Source: Gammaproteobacteria bacterium
GTDB taxonomy: Bacteria > Pseudomonadota > Gammaproteobacteria > Steroidobacterales > GCA-2729495
Assembly (NCBI GenBank): GCA_030583605.1
Contig: CP129466.1
Coordinates: forward strand, 62,001-126,000
DNA length: 64,000 bases
Direction: 5' to 3'
Position 1 is the first letter of the stretch. Every line of letters begins with the position of its first letter. The notes beneath the pieces were generated by a model, which had not been told where the DNA came from, searched no databases, and was given only the letters and a program-made list of their open reading frames with translations. The position numbers and the translations under genes are program-made. Shown piece after piece: positions 42,771 to 52,415 of the stretch.

Positions 42771-43679
42771 ACCCGTATTGCGGTCCCGGCCGAACAGCAC
42801 CACCGGCGACGCAGTAGCGGTGACGAAGCCGCGCGGCATGAACGCGGTGTTCTGTTGCAGCGCCACCTCGCCGGATGACGACACCGCGATGAGCCCGCCG
42901 CGACCGCCGGCGCGCGTGAGCGTCTCGCCGATCGCCCGACTCGCCGCTTCGGCAAGCCCGAGCCCCCGGTGGCGGAGCAGCGCCGCGAGTTCGTGCGCCA
43001 GTACCAGGCGCATGAAGAACTCTCCCTGCCCGGTGCAGGACACCGCAACCGAGGCGTTGTCGGCGTAGGTTCCCGCGCCGATCACCGGAGAGTCGCCGAC
43101 GCGGCCGGGCAGCTTGCCGTGGATACCGCCGGTCGATGTGGCGGCCGCGAGGTTCCCCGCGCGGTCGCGCGCGACTGCGCCCACGGTGTCGGAATCGCCG
43201 GGCGAGTGCTCGGCATCGGCCAGGCGGAAATAGTCCGCACCGACCCGTGCTGCGCCGAGGTCCGTGGCGAAGCGCTCCGCATCGGCGCCTGCGAGCAGCA
43301 CGTGCGTGGAGCGCTCCATCACCAGGCGCGCCGCGGACACCGGGTTGCGCAATTGCCGGACGGCGGCCACGCCACCCGCGCGCAGCGTCCGCCCGTCCAT
43401 GATCGCCGCGTCGGTCTGCACCTCACCGTCACGGTTGCGCGTCGAGCCGCGCCCGGCATTGAGTACACCGGAATCCTCCATGGCGCGCACCGCCGCCTCG
43501 ACCACGTCGAGCGCCGCCACGCCGCGTGCGAGCGCCTCGCGCCCGGCGGCGAGGATTGCACCGAGCAGGTCGCCCGCTGCCGTGGCGAAACGGCCGCGCC
43601 CGGAATCGCTCAGCGTGAGCAGGTCCGAAGCGCCGCCGTGCAACGCGAGCGCGAAGCCCGCATCGGCAGCGCCCGCCAC
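42762..43679 (-). CDS. Isoaspartyl peptidase / L-asparaginase (Ntn-hydrolase)
   Basis: The 305-residue protein is an N-terminal nucleophile hydrolase cleaving isoaspartyl dipeptides or asparagine. It has LALHGGAS at the start, NAGRGSTRNRDGEVQTDAAI, and the autoprocessing site GDSDTVGAVA, where Thr165 becomes the nucleophile of the small subunit, then TSTGGIHGKLPGRVGDSP and GTYAD. The start is GTG. The last codons and the TGA stop (RNTGRD) come from a REP sequence at the end of the 47-bp array. Confidence 0.9.
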   Translation of the reverse strand: MAGAADAGFALALHGGASDLLTLSDSGRGRFATAAGDLLGAILAAGREALARGVAALDVVEAAVRAMEDSGVLNAGRGSTRNRDGEVQTDAAIMDGRTLRAGGVAAVRQLRNPVSAARLVMERSTHVLLAGADAERFATDLGAARVGADYFRLADAEHSPGDSDTVGAVARDRAGNLAAATSTGGIHGKLPGRVGDSPVIGAGTYADNASVAVSCTGQGEFFMRLVLAHELAALLRHRGLGLAEAASRAIGETLTRAGGRGGLIAVSSSGEVALQQNTAFMPRGFVTATASPVVLFGRDRNTGRD

Positions 43680-43742
43680 GGCGGGCAGCGACTGGAAGTA
43701 ATGCCCGGTGTCGGCGACGGACAGAGGTCTGTCCCCGGGCGG

Positions 43743-45128
43743 TCAGCCGGCCGTCGCGTTCGCGGTGGCGCGCTCTGCGGCGCGGTTTTTCAGCCCGAAG
43801 GCGAGCAGCACCGTCAACGACATGACGACGCCGATCACGAGGAAGCCCTGCTGGAAGCCCTCCGGCCGGTCCACCGAGACCGCCGAGGCGATCGCGCCGA
43901 CCAGCGCCGCGCCGCTCAACTGCCCGATGGACAGCACGACCACGAGCAGGCCCTGCGCCGCGCCGCGTTGCTCCACCGGCGCCTCGCTCAACACGACGTA
44001 GCGCAGCGGGGCGCCGAGCAACGCCGCGAGACCCAGGCCCGAGAGCAGCTGCCCGACCACGAACCAGACCATGTGGGTGCCGACGTAGGCGAACAGGTAG
44101 AAGCCGATCGCGGTCAGCAGCAACCCGGCCTGCACGATCACCTTCGAGCCGATGCGATCGAGCAGCCGGCCGGCGAGCGGCGAGCCGATCATGAGCGCAA
44201 TCACGGTGGGGATCATCCAGAAACTCGCCTGCGACGGAGTCATGCCGAGCCCGGTCACCGCCATCGACGGCAGGAACACGCCGCTGGTCTCCGCCATGCC
44301 CGTGCCGGTGGCGAGTATTCCCGCGATGACCATCTGGCGCGAACGGAACAGCCGCGGCTGCAGGACCGGATCGGCCGCCTTGTTTTCCAGGCGCCAGAAC
44401 ACCGGGGCCAGCACGAAGGCCACGAGGAGGTAGCCGCCGATGCCCGGCTCCATCAATCCGAGGAGCGGGCGCGTGGGATCGAGCGCGGTCACGCCGTAGG
44501 CGAGCGCACTGAGCAGGACCGATAGCACCAGCACTCCGGCGAGATCGAACGGCTTGCGCTCCGCGGGCCGCGTCGACGGCAACATGCGCGCGGCGGCGAG
44601 AATGAGCAGCAGCCCGATCGGCAGGTTGATCAGGAACAACCAGTGCCAGCTCGCGAACTTGAGAATGAACCCGGCGAGGATCGGCCCGATCAGGAAGGCC
44701 ATGCCGAACACCGCGCCGATCAGGCCGAGCGCACCGCCGCGTTTTTCCACGGGGAAGGTGTCGCCGATCACCGCCGCGGCCACCGGCAGGATGCCGCCTG
44801 CGCCGATCGCCTGCACCGCGCGCCCGGCGAGCAGCACCGCGTAACTGTCCGCCAGCGCGACCATCAGCGAGCCCGCGCCGAACAGGGCGACGTCGAGGAT
44901 GTAGATGCTGCGCCGGCCGAAGCGGTCGGAGAGCTTCGCCATCAGCGGCGTGCTGACCAGGCTGAACAGCACGTAGATGTTGAATACCCAGGCCATCTGG
45001 CGGCTGCCGACGGCGAACTCCTCCTGGATGGCGGGCAGCGCCGGGCCCACGATGGCGATGTCGAGCGCCCCCATGAGGACGCCCGCGAAGAGCAGCACCA
45101 GGACCTTGTTGCGTTCTTTTGCTTCCAT
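43743..45128 (-). CDS. MFS drug exporter (DHA-type)
   Basis: The 461-residue protein starts MEAKERNKVLVLLFAGVLMGALDIAIVGPALPAIQ and has PLMAKLSDRFGRRSIYILD (loop 2-3) and GRAVQAIGAGGILPVAAAVIGD (motif C region). Twelve to fourteen helices are visible. It should export a drug or lipid-like compound using proton force. The ATG at 45128 is set by the conserved start of TM1. It is 63 bases upstream of the isoaspartyl peptidase gene. Confidence 0.86.
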   Translation of the reverse strand: MEAKERNKVLVLLFAGVLMGALDIAIVGPALPAIQEEFAVGSRQMAWVFNIYVLFSLVSTPLMAKLSDRFGRRSIYILDVALFGAGSLMVALADSYAVLLAGRAVQAIGAGGILPVAAAVIGDTFPVEKRGGALGLIGAVFGMAFLIGPILAGFILKFASWHWLFLINLPIGLLLILAAARMLPSTRPAERKPFDLAGVLVLSVLLSALAYGVTALDPTRPLLGLMEPGIGGYLLVAFVLAPVFWRLENKAADPVLQPRLFRSRQMVIAGILATGTGMAETSGVFLPSMAVTGLGMTPSQASFWMIPTVIALMIGSPLAGRLLDRIGSKVIVQAGLLLTAIGFYLFAYVGTHMVWFVVGQLLSGLGLAALLGAPLRYVVLSEAPVEQRGAAQGLLVVVLSIGQLSGAALVGAIASAVSVDRPEGFQQGFLVIGVVMSLTVLLAFGLKNRAAERATANATAG

Positions 45129-45210
45129 GCCCGCACCTTTACGCCGGGATCGCGGCGCCGGCATGGTATCGGATCGCCGCAGCCGCGTCAGGAGGCGTTG
45201 GCGACAATGC

Positions 45211-45284
45211 TGGAGCGGGTGATGGGAATCGAACCCACGTTAGCAGCTTGGGAAGCTGCAGTTCTACCATTGAACTACACCCGC
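45211..45284 (-). tRNA. tRNA-Gly (CCC)
   Basis: A 74-base cloverleaf with acceptor GCGGGTG/CACCCGC, anticodon stem GCAGC/GCTGC, loop TTCCCAA (anticodon CCC), T loop TTCGATT and encoded CCA. Confidence 0.95.
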
Positions 45285-45432
45285 ATTGGCCGAAAGTGTA
45301 AGTGTGACGAATGCGGGCCGGCAAGCCGGGCCCGATGCCGCCCCGGGGGCCTGCGCCCCGACTGGCCCCGGCCCAGGTCCGGCGGCCGGGGCGCGAATTA
45401 CACTGCGACTTGCGATCAGGCAGGCAGAGGTC

Positions 45433-46131
45433 ATGACACAACGGGGTTCTGACGGGATGGCGAGCCAGCGCACGGTGCGCAGCTACGTGCTGCGCGCGGG
45501 CCGCATCACGAGCGCGCAACGGCGCGCGCTCGACGAACTGTGGCCGCGCTTCGGGGTCGATTGGCACCCGGCGCCGCTCGACCTCGACCGGATCTTCGGC
45601 CGCCGCGCGCCGCGCGTGCTCGAGATCGGCTTCGGCAACGGCGGGACATTGGTCGAGATGGCCCGGACCGAACCGGACACCGATTTCCTCGGCATCGAGG
45701 TACACGAACCCGGAGTCGGCCATTGCCTGCTGCAGATCGAACGGCTCGGTCTCGGCAATGTCCGCCTCATCCGTCATGACGCGGTGGAAGTGCTGCGCGA
45801 GCAGATCCCCGCCGCCAGCCTGCAGGCCGTGCTGTTGCTTTTCCCCGACCCCTGGCCAAAAAAGCGCCACCACAAGCGGCGTATCCTGACCCCGGAATTC
45901 GCGCAGCTCGTCGCTGCGCGCCTCGCGCCGGGTGGGCTCTTCCATGTCGCCACCGACTGGGCGCCCTACGCCGAGCACATCGCCGCGGTGATGGCCGCCG
46001 AGCGGGCGTTCACGCCACAGCCGCCGGGCCAGCGTGCCGGCGGACCGACCCGCTTCGAGCGGCGCGGCGAGCAGCTCGGGCACGCCATCTTCGAGAGCAG
46101 CTGGCGGCGCTCGACCGGGCATCCGGCCTGA
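45433..46131 (+). CDS. trmB: tRNA (guanine-N7-)-methyltransferase
   Basis: TrmB makes m7G46 in tRNA. The 232-residue protein has the SAM-binding motif VLEIGFGNGGTLVEMA, FLGIEVHEPGVGHCL, and the family signature LLFPDPWPKKRHHKRRIL. A late ATDWAPYAEHI follows. The ATG at 45433 is chosen; a longer in-frame extension upstream is Pro/Gly-rich and unlikely. A TACACT -10-like element is at 45399. Confidence 0.95.
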   Translation: MTQRGSDGMASQRTVRSYVLRAGRITSAQRRALDELWPRFGVDWHPAPLDLDRIFGRRAPRVLEIGFGNGGTLVEMARTEPDTDFLGIEVHEPGVGHCLLQIERLGLGNVRLIRHDAVEVLREQIPAASLQAVLLLFPDPWPKKRHHKRRILTPEFAQLVAARLAPGGLFHVATDWAPYAEHIAAVMAAERAFTPQPPGQRAGGPTRFERRGEQLGHAIFESSWRRSTGHPA

Positions 46132-46190
46132 GTTATAAATGAACCGGGCGCGGCGCGCCGTTACGGTCCTGACCCAGCGGAAATATAACA

Positions 46191-46481
46191 ATGACCGAAA
46201 TCACCCCGACCATCGGCAACTGGTACCGGCACGAGAACGGTGAGCTGTTCGAAGTCGTCGCGCGCGACGAGACCGACGCGACGGTGGAGATCCAGTACTT
46301 CGACGGCACGGTGGAGGAACTCGATCAGGACGCCTGGGACGAGCTCGAGATCGAGGAGGCCGAGGCTCCGGAGGACTGGACCGGCTCGGTGGACGTGGAT
46401 GAAGAGGAGCTCGAGCAGCTCGCCGACCGGCCGAACGAAAACTTCGACGACCCGCTGGAGTATCTCGACCGGCAGGACTGA
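46191..46481 (+). CDS. Small acidic DUF6763-like protein
   Basis: The 96-residue protein is very acidic (over a quarter Asp plus Glu) and begins MTEITPTIGNWYRHENGELFEVVARDE, then DATVEIQYFDGTVEELDQDAW. I associate it with DUF6763, a conserved small gammaproteobacterial family of unknown function. The N-terminal half looks like a small beta barrel, the C-terminal half an acidic tail. It follows trmB by 59 bases. Confidence 0.75.
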   Translation: MTEITPTIGNWYRHENGELFEVVARDETDATVEIQYFDGTVEELDQDAWDELEIEEAEAPEDWTGSVDVDEEELEQLADRPNENFDDPLEYLDRQD

Positions 46482-46496
46482 ATCCGGCTCTGCGGC

Positions 46497-46649
46497 GGTC
46501 GCGGCTTGCGCCGCTCCTACGGCGCTTCGCTCAGCGCTGCGGTCGGGTGGAACCTTGTAGGAGCGACGCCAGTCGCGACCGGTGCCGGGGTCGGGTCTTA
46601 CGGCTCCGATCGGCGCCGCGGTGGTCGCGGCTCGCGCCGCTCCTACGGC
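46497..46649. repeat. Three REP units in a convergent gap
   Basis: REPs lie near 46497-46523 (-), 46556-46580 (+, with GCGAC-GCCA-GTCGC stem-loop) and 46624-46649 (-). The last supplies the terminal codons and TAG stop of the Rieske gene. Confidence 0.85.
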
Positions 46650-47029
46650 GCTTCGTTCACCGCCCATTGATCCGGCGCGCGCACCAGCACCTCGCCGCCG
46701 ACGACGCGACACTCGAGCGGCCGCAGGGCACGCCCGGAACAGGGGCCGGCGACGCACAGGCCGGTTTCCGGCACGAACAACGCTCCATGCGACGCACAGC
46801 GCAGGGCGAGCCCCTGCCCGCCGAACGTCACCAGGAAATCGTCCTCGGCGAGATTGAGCGGATGGCGCTGGTGCGGACAGACATTGGCGTAGGCATGCAC
46901 CTCGCCGTGGCGCCGGACCACGATGCCGCGAAACGGCCAGTCCCCCTCCCCCACGAAGAACTCCCGCACGCCCGGGTCGGGCAACTGCTCGAGCCGGCAG
47001 GCGACGCGCTCGGGCCAGGGGTCGGTCAC
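46643..47029 (-). CDS. Rieske 2Fe-2S protein
   Basis: The 128-residue soluble protein binds a Rieske cluster through CPHQRHPLNL (Cys-x-His) and CASHGALFVPETGLC (Cys-x2-His). It is a single-domain ferredoxin-like form, as found in electron-transfer or nitrite-reductase-small-subunit-like proteins. Its start overlaps the ampG stop (ATGA). The end, VNEAP plus TAG, is encoded by a REP. Confidence 0.88.
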   Translation of the reverse strand: MTDPWPERVACRLEQLPDPGVREFFVGEGDWPFRGIVVRRHGEVHAYANVCPHQRHPLNLAEDDFLVTFGGQGLALRCASHGALFVPETGLCVAGPCSGRALRPLECRVVGGEVLVRAPDQWAVNEAP

Positions 47030-48339
47030 GCCGGCCGCGCCCGCCTCGCCACCACCACCGACAGCAGAATCGCCGGCACGCCCATCGCCGAGGCGTAGAG
47101 GAAGAACGTCACCCAGTCGGTCGCCTCGACCACGCGCCCGGAGAAGCCCCCGACGAAGTTGCCGAGCAACATCATGAGCGCGGAGAACAGCGCGTACTGC
47201 GTCGCCGTGTAGGCGATGCTGGTCAGGCTCGAGAGAAACGCGATGAACACCGTCCCGGCGAAGCCGGCTGCGAGGTTATCGGCGGAGATCGTCGCCGCCA
47301 GGAAGCGCGGGTCCGGCTGCCCGTGGAATGCCAGCCCGGCAAACAGCAGGTTGGTGGTGGCGACGAGAATCGCGCCGGCCACGAGCGGTCGCACGGGGCC
47401 GTAACGCGCCACCGCCACACCCCCGAGCGCGGCACCCGCGATCGTCATCGCGAAGCCGAAGACCTTGGCGATCGCGGCGATCTGCGAGAGCGAGAAGCCG
47501 ACGTCGAGGTAGAACGGGTTGGCCATCACGCCGAGGATCAGGTCGCTGATGCGGTAACAGGCGATGAAGCCGAGCAGCACCAGCGCCCAGGAACCGTTGC
47601 GGCGGAAAAAATCCGCGAAGGGCCCGATGACCGCCGTGGAGAACCATTGCGCGAGCCGCTGCGGCCAGGGCGCGGCGAGCGCTGCCGCAGGAGGCGGCCG
47701 CTGCGCATCGGGCTCGGCGATGAACAGTACCGTGACGACCCCGACCAGCATCAGCGCGGCCATGCTCCGGTAGGCCGCCGGCCAGGAGACGAGGTCGGCA
47801 ATGAACAGCGCGCCGGCGCCTGCCGCGAGCATCGCCAGCCGGTAGCCGAACTGGTAGCTCGCCGCCATCGCGCCCTGCATGCGCATCTCGGCAGCCTCGA
47901 TGCGCCAGGCATCGACAGCGATATCCTGGGTGGCCGAACAGAAGGCCACCGCGAGCGACAACCACGCGATGAACGCGAGGCCGTCGGCGGGGTCGAGCCG
48001 GGCGAGGCCGAGCAGCGCCGCGGCGACGCCGAGCTGCGCGACGAGCATCCAGCTGCGCCGTCGGCCGAGCCAGGCAGTCAGCCCGGGCAGGGGCATGCGA
48101 TCCACCAGCGGCGCCCACACGAACTTCAGCGAATAGGTAATCCCGAGCCAGGCGAACATGCCGATGCTCGCCTTGCTGATGCCGGCAGTCGCCAGCCAGG
48201 CGCTGAGCGTGGCGAACACGAGCGGCAGCGGCAGCCCGGCGGAGAAGCCCAGGAACAGCATCGCGAGCACCCGCCGGTGCAGGTACACCCGCAGCGCCGC
48301 AAGCCCCCGGGGCGCCGGCTCAGGAGTGGCTGATGTCAT
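47026..48339 (-). CDS. ampG: AmpG-family muropeptide transporter
   Basis: The 437-residue MFS protein resembles AmpG permeases, which import anhydro-muropeptides for cell-wall recycling. Features are LFLGFSAGLPLPLVFATLSAWL, SLKFVWAPLVDRMPLPGLTAWLGRRRSWML and CSATQDIAVDAWRIE, all typical of the family. The ATG at 48339 overlaps the xthA end by 20 bases, and its stop overlaps the Rieske start by four. Confidence 0.9.
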   Translation of the reverse strand: MTSATPEPAPRGLAALRVYLHRRVLAMLFLGFSAGLPLPLVFATLSAWLATAGISKASIGMFAWLGITYSLKFVWAPLVDRMPLPGLTAWLGRRRSWMLVAQLGVAAALLGLARLDPADGLAFIAWLSLAVAFCSATQDIAVDAWRIEAAEMRMQGAMAASYQFGYRLAMLAAGAGALFIADLVSWPAAYRSMAALMLVGVVTVLFIAEPDAQRPPPAAALAAPWPQRLAQWFSTAVIGPFADFFRRNGSWALVLLGFIACYRISDLILGVMANPFYLDVGFSLSQIAAIAKVFGFAMTIAGAALGGVAVARYGPVRPLVAGAILVATTNLLFAGLAFHGQPDPRFLAATISADNLAAGFAGTVFIAFLSSLTSIAYTATQYALFSALMMLLGNFVGGFSGRVVEATDWVTFFLYASAMGVPAILLSVVVARRARPA

Positions 48340-49096
48340 AGTCCATGATGAGAGGCGCGTGATCGGAGAAGCGCTTGCGCTTGTAGATCGCCGCCTCGCG
48401 CACCGTGCCGGCGAGTGGCGCGGAAACGACCTGGTAGTCGATGCGCCAGCCGACGTTCTTCGCCCAGGCCTGGCCGCGATTGGACCACCAGGTGTACTGC
48501 TCCGGCCGCGGGTCCACGACGCGGAAGGCATCCACGAAGCCCGCCTCGTCGAACACGCGGGTGAGCCATGCGCGCTCCTCCGGCAGGAAGCCCGAGTTCT
48601 TCTGGTTCGATCGCCAGTTCTTCAGGTCGATTTCCCGATGGGCGATGTTCCAGTCACCACAGAGGATGTAGCGGCGCCCGTCGCGGCGGATCTTCTGCAG
48701 GTGCTTCATGAACGCCTCCAGGAAGCGGAACTTCGACGCCTGGCGGTGCTCGCCGGCGGAACCGGAAGGCATGTAGACCGATACGACGCTGAGGTCGCCG
48801 AAACGCACCTCGATGTAGCGGCCCTCGAAGTCGAACTCCCGCGTGCCGAAGCCACGCACCAGCCCGTCGGGGTGCTCGCGGGCGAGGATCGCCACGCCGC
48901 TGTAGCCCTTCTTCACGGCCGGCTCGTAGTAGGAGAAAAACGCCTTCGAGGTGAACGGCGCCGCGCCGAGATGCTCCGCGCCCGCCTTGATCTCCTGCAG
49001 GCAGACGATGTCGGCACGCTGGCGCGGCAGCCACTGGAACAGGCCCTTGCGGGCCGCCGAGCGGATGCCGTTGACGTTCAGTGTGATGATGCGCAT
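48320..49096 (-). CDS. xthA: Exodeoxyribonuclease III
   Basis: The 258-residue AP endonuclease/3' exonuclease starts [19 protein letters not shown] and has CLQEIK (metal-binding Glu), [30 protein letters not shown] (catalytic Asp, Asn), [10 protein letters not shown] and [12 protein letters not shown] (catalytic His). It repairs abasic and oxidised 3' ends, complementing MutM and MutY in this window. It is divergent from pyrE across a 55-base gap holding a perfect palindrome. Confidence 0.95.
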   Translation of the reverse strand: MRIITLNVNGIRSAARKGLFQWLPRQRADIVCLQEIKAGAEHLGAAPFTSKAFFSYYEPAVKKGYSGVAILAREHPDGLVRGFGTREFDFEGRYIEVRFGDLSVVSVYMPSGSAGEHRQASKFRFLEAFMKHLQKIRRDGRRYILCGDWNIAHREIDLKNWRSNQKNSGFLPEERAWLTRVFDEAGFVDAFRVVDPRPEQYTWWSNRGQAWAKNVGWRIDYQVVSAPLAGTVREAAIYKRKRFSDHAPLIMDYDISHS

Positions 49097-49101
49097 TGGT
49101 G

Positions 49102-49120
49102 ATTGGGGCCGGGCCCCAAT
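49102..49120. promoter_or_regulatory. Perfect palindrome between xthA and pyrE
   Basis: ATTGGGGCC-G-GGCCCCAAT has nine-base perfect arms around one base, centred five bases from the xthA start region and 41 bases ahead of pyrE. It could be an operator controlling both genes or a leader hairpin. A GATACT -10-like motif for pyrE follows at 49126. Confidence 0.5.
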
Positions 49121-49151
49121 TGCGCGATACTCTAGCAGCTGGAGGGTGTCG

Positions 49152-49820
49152 ATGCGGGCATACAAGGCGGAATTCATCGAGCTCGCGCTCGAGATCGGCG
49201 CACTGCGCTTCGGCCAGTTCAAGCTCAAGTCCGGCCGCATCAGTCCGTACTTCTTCAACTCCGGCCTGTTCAATACCGGCTACGCGGCCGCGAAGCTCGG
49301 CCGTTACTACGCGGCTGCCGCGGTGGCCTCGGGCATCGGCTTCGACATGCTGTTCGGGCCCGCCTACAAGGGCATTCCGCTGGTGACCCTCACGGCAGCG
49401 GCGCTCGCCGAGCACCAGGGAGTCGATGTGCCGTTCTGCTTCAACCGCAAGGAAGAGAAGGACCACGGCGAGGGCGGCACGATCGTCGGCGCTGCCGTGC
49501 ACGGGCGGGTGCTGATCGTCGACGACGTGATCACCGCAGGCACCGCCGTGCGCGAATCGGTGGAGATCATCCGCCGCGCCGGCGCCGCGGTCGCGGGCGT
49601 GCTGCTCGCCCTCGACCGCCAGGAGAAGGGCGCCGGGGAAATCTCCGCGGTGCAGGAGGTGCAGCAGACGCTCCAGGCGCCGGTGGCGAGCATCATCGGC
49701 CTCGACGACCTGGTCGAACACCTCGATGCAAGCACGGAGTTCGGGCAGTTCCTGCCGCTGGTGCGCGACTATCGCCAGCGCTACGGGGTGGCAGGCCGCG
49801 GTGCAGCGACGGCAACGTAA
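49152..49820 (+). CDS. pyrE: Orotate phosphoribosyltransferase
   Basis: PyrE joins orotate to PRPP in UMP synthesis. The 222-residue protein has [36 protein letters not shown] and the PRPP-binding motif [17 protein letters not shown]. Length and motifs match the gammaproteobacterial enzyme. The ATG follows GGAGGGTGTCG. The C-terminus has a short Ala/Thr tail. Confidence 0.96.
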   Translation: MRAYKAEFIELALEIGALRFGQFKLKSGRISPYFFNSGLFNTGYAAAKLGRYYAAAAVASGIGFDMLFGPAYKGIPLVTLTAAALAEHQGVDVPFCFNRKEEKDHGEGGTIVGAAVHGRVLIVDDVITAGTAVRESVEIIRRAGAAVAGVLLALDRQEKGAGEISAVQEVQQTLQAPVASIIGLDDLVEHLDASTEFGQFLPLVRDYRQRYGVAGRGAATAT

Positions 49821-49908
49821 AACCCGGAACTGCGTCACTGTTCCCGGGGGCGGGGGCGCAGGATAATCTGTCGAGTTTCCGGGCGCGGGAGCTGGTGGGC
49901 GTAACGCA

Positions 49909-50577
49909 GTGACCACGACATCCAACAGGACGATGCTTGTTGCAGCGACGCTGGCGCTCGCCGGCATGGTGGCCGGCCTGCCCGCGGTCGCCGAGTCCGG
50001 CAAGAAGACCTATCGGTGGGTGGACAAGGACGGGGTCGTGCACTTCGGCGACCATGTTCCGTCCGAATACGCCGCGAGCGACCGGCAGGTGCTCAACGAG
50101 TATGGCGTGCCGATCGCCAACCAGGACATTGCGCTCACGGCGGACGAGGTCGCGGCCAAGAAGGCCGCCGCCAAGCGCGCCGAAGACGAGCGCAAGCAGG
50201 CGCTGCTCGCGGCACGGCGCGACCAGGTGCTGCTCGATACCTATCTCACGGTCGAGGAAATCGAGGCGTTGCGCGACCGGCGCCTGGAGCTGATCGACAC
50301 GCAGATCAAGGTCACGGAGAACTACCTCACGGGCTTGCGCGAAATCCTGTCCAAGCTCCAGCAGGAAGCCTCGGCGTTCAAACCCTACAGCGCGGATCCG
50401 CAGGCTCCGCCGATCGACGAGCGCCTGGCGCGGGAACTCGCCAACACCATGGACTCGATCATGCTGTACGAGAAGAATCTCACCGACACGAAGACGCGCA
50501 AGAACGACGTGGTAGGGCGCTTTGCCGCCGACATCGACCGCTTTCGCACGCTGAAAGCCGCCGCACCGGCGGAGTAG
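49909..50577 (+). CDS. DUF4124-domain exported protein
   Basis: The 222-residue precursor (GTG start) has a signal peptide (MLVAATLALAGMVAGLPAVA) and the DUF4124 motif KKTYRWVDKDGVVHFGDHVP. A long helical coiled-coil region (residues 75-215) follows. DUF4124 proteins are periplasmic and of unknown role. It lies between pyrE and dut, a place occupied by slmA in E. coli. A GGATAATCTG -10-like element is at 49860. Confidence 0.85.
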   Translation: MTTTSNRTMLVAATLALAGMVAGLPAVAESGKKTYRWVDKDGVVHFGDHVPSEYAASDRQVLNEYGVPIANQDIALTADEVAAKKAAAKRAEDERKQALLAARRDQVLLDTYLTVEEIEALRDRRLELIDTQIKVTENYLTGLREILSKLQQEASAFKPYSADPQAPPIDERLARELANTMDSIMLYEKNLTDTKTRKNDVVGRFAADIDRFRTLKAAAPAE

Positions 50578-50581
50578 ACGC

Positions 50582-51043
50582 TCAGCTGTGGCCCGTGTGG
50601 CCGAAGCCGCCGGCGCCACGCTCGCTGGCGACAAACTCGTCGACCACCTCGAAATCCACCTGCACCACCGGGACGAAAACCATCTGCGCGAGCCGCGCGC
50701 CCGGTTCGATGATGAATGCCTCCGTGCCGCGATTCCAGCACGAGACCATGATCTGGCCCTGGTAGTCGGAATCAATCAGGCCGACGAGGTTGCCGAGCAC
50801 GATCCCGTTCTTGTGGCCGAGACCCGAGCGCGGCAGGATCACGGCCGCGAGCCCCGCATCGGCGATGTGCACGGCGATACCGGTCGGCACCAGCGTGGTC
50901 TGGCCGCCCTTCAGCAGCAGGTTCTCGCCGATGCAGGCGCGCAGGTCGACTCCCGCCGAACCGTCGGTGGCGCAGGCGGGCAGCGGAAACTCCCTGCCGA
51001 TGCGCCCGTCGAGCACCCGCAGCTGGATTCTGCGCCGGCTCAC
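50582..51043 (-). CDS. dut: Deoxyuridine 5'-triphosphate nucleotidohydrolase
   Basis: The 153-residue trimeric dUTPase has all five motifs: [39 protein letters not shown] and the C-terminal [12 protein letters not shown] arm. It removes dUTP and makes dUMP. It overlaps the coaBC stop by four bases (ATGA), the same adjacency as in E. coli. Confidence 0.97.
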   Translation of the reverse strand: MSRRRIQLRVLDGRIGREFPLPACATDGSAGVDLRACIGENLLLKGGQTTLVPTGIAVHIADAGLAAVILPRSGLGHKNGIVLGNLVGLIDSDYQGQIMVSCWNRGTEAFIIEPGARLAQMVFVPVVQVDFEVVDEFVASERGAGGFGHTGHS

Positions 51044-52293
51044 GAGCGCGTGGCACCGGCACGCGGCCGGCCGATCGGCGTCGGCGCGCGCCGGCCGGTG
51101 TCGAAACGGGTGGCGATCAGCGCCACGATCCGGCGGGCCATCTCGCCCTTCGAGGTGTGGGCGATGTCCTCCTGGCCGCCGGGCCAGAACACCACCGCGC
51201 TGTTGTCGTCGCGATCGAACCCGAGCCCGGCGCCGACGAGGTTCGCGATGATCATGTCGAGGCCTTTCTTCTGCAGCTTCTCGAGCGCGTGCGCCTCCAG
51301 CCGCTCGGTCTCCGCCGCAAAGCCCACGGTGAACGGACGCCGGTCCAGCGCCGATACCGCGGCCAGCACATCGGCGCAGCGCACCAGGTGCAGGGCCAGC
51401 GTCTCGCTGCGCTTCTTGATCTTCTGCTCGGGCACCGGGTCCGGCCGGTAATCGGACACGGCGGCCGCGCCGATGAAAATGTCGACGCCGGCGGCGCGCG
51501 CGAGCGTTGCTTCGTGCATCTGCGCCGCGGTCTCGACGTCGATGCGCTCGACGCCGGGCGGCGTCGCGAGCGCCACCGGGCCCGCGATCAGGGTCACCTG
51601 CGCGCCGGCCTCCACGGCGGCGCTCGCCACCGCGAAACCCATTTTTCCGGAGCTGCGATTACTGACGAACCGCACCGGGTCGATCGGCTCGCGGGTCGGC
51701 CCGGCGGTCACCAGCACCCGCGTCCCGGCGAGTGCGCCGGCCGCGGCCTGCGCGAACCCGAGCAGGGCCGCGACCACCTCGGCCGGCTCGGCCATGCGGC
51801 CGGGCCCGGTCTCGCCACAGGCCTGCGCGCCCTCGGCGGGACCGATGAAGCGCACGCCGCGTCCTGCCAGCACGCTGCGGTTGGCGCGCGTTGCCGGATG
51901 CTCCCACATCGCATGGTTCATGGCCGGTGCCAGCAGCAGCGGCGCGCGGGTCGCAAGGCAGAGCGTCTGGAGCAGGTCGCCAGCGAAGCCGGCTGCGAGC
52001 GCGGCCATGGTGTGTGCGGTCGTCGGCGCGACCACCACGAAGTCCGCCCAGCGGGCCAGCTCGATATGGCCCATGGCAGCCTCGGCCGACTCATCCCAGA
52101 GATCGCTGCGCACCGCTTCGCCCGACACGGCCTGGAACACCGTCGGCGCCACCATGCGCGCGGCACTGGCCGTCATGACCACCCGCACGCCCGCCCCCTG
52201 CTCGCGCAGCCGCCGCACGAGGTCGGGACTCTTATAGGCAGCCACGCCGCCGGTGACGCCGAGGAGGATTTTCTTGCCGTGCAGTGGGCTCAT
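51040..52293 (-). CDS. coaBC: Bifunctional phosphopantothenoylcysteine decarboxylase/synthetase
   Basis: CoaBC carries out two consecutive steps of coenzyme A synthesis. The 417-residue protein has the flavin domain start [21 protein letters not shown], catalytic [10 protein letters not shown], the [13 protein letters not shown] signature and [13 protein letters not shown] with the catalytic Cys. The CoaB half begins [17 protein letters not shown] with the SSGKMGFA motif. Together with coaD at 57.9 kb most of the CoA pathway end is here. Confidence 0.96.
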   Translation of the reverse strand: MSPLHGKKILLGVTGGVAAYKSPDLVRRLREQGAGVRVVMTASAARMVAPTVFQAVSGEAVRSDLWDESAEAAMGHIELARWADFVVVAPTTAHTMAALAAGFAGDLLQTLCLATRAPLLLAPAMNHAMWEHPATRANRSVLAGRGVRFIGPAEGAQACGETGPGRMAEPAEVVAALLGFAQAAAGALAGTRVLVTAGPTREPIDPVRFVSNRSSGKMGFAVASAAVEAGAQVTLIAGPVALATPPGVERIDVETAAQMHEATLARAAGVDIFIGAAAVSDYRPDPVPEQKIKKRSETLALHLVRCADVLAAVSALDRRPFTVGFAAETERLEAHALEKLQKKGLDMIIANLVGAGLGFDRDDNSAVVFWPGGQEDIAHTSKGEMARRIVALIATRFDTGRRAPTPIGRPRAGATRS

Positions 52294-52415
52294 GAGGGAT
52301 ACCGCAGAACTGCGTCGCTAGCCTACTAGAAAGCGCCACCCGGCGCCGCGCTTTGTCGTCGCAGACGCCGGATTCGTGACTTGGGTCGCGCCTTTGGCGC
52401 CCCGACAATATCGCG

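Noticed and set aside
42117..42878. Frames through the 47-bp array encoding a periodic Arg/Leu/Tyr protein
   Set aside because: The period simply mirrors the DNA repeat; several frames are open equally and none has a ribosome site.
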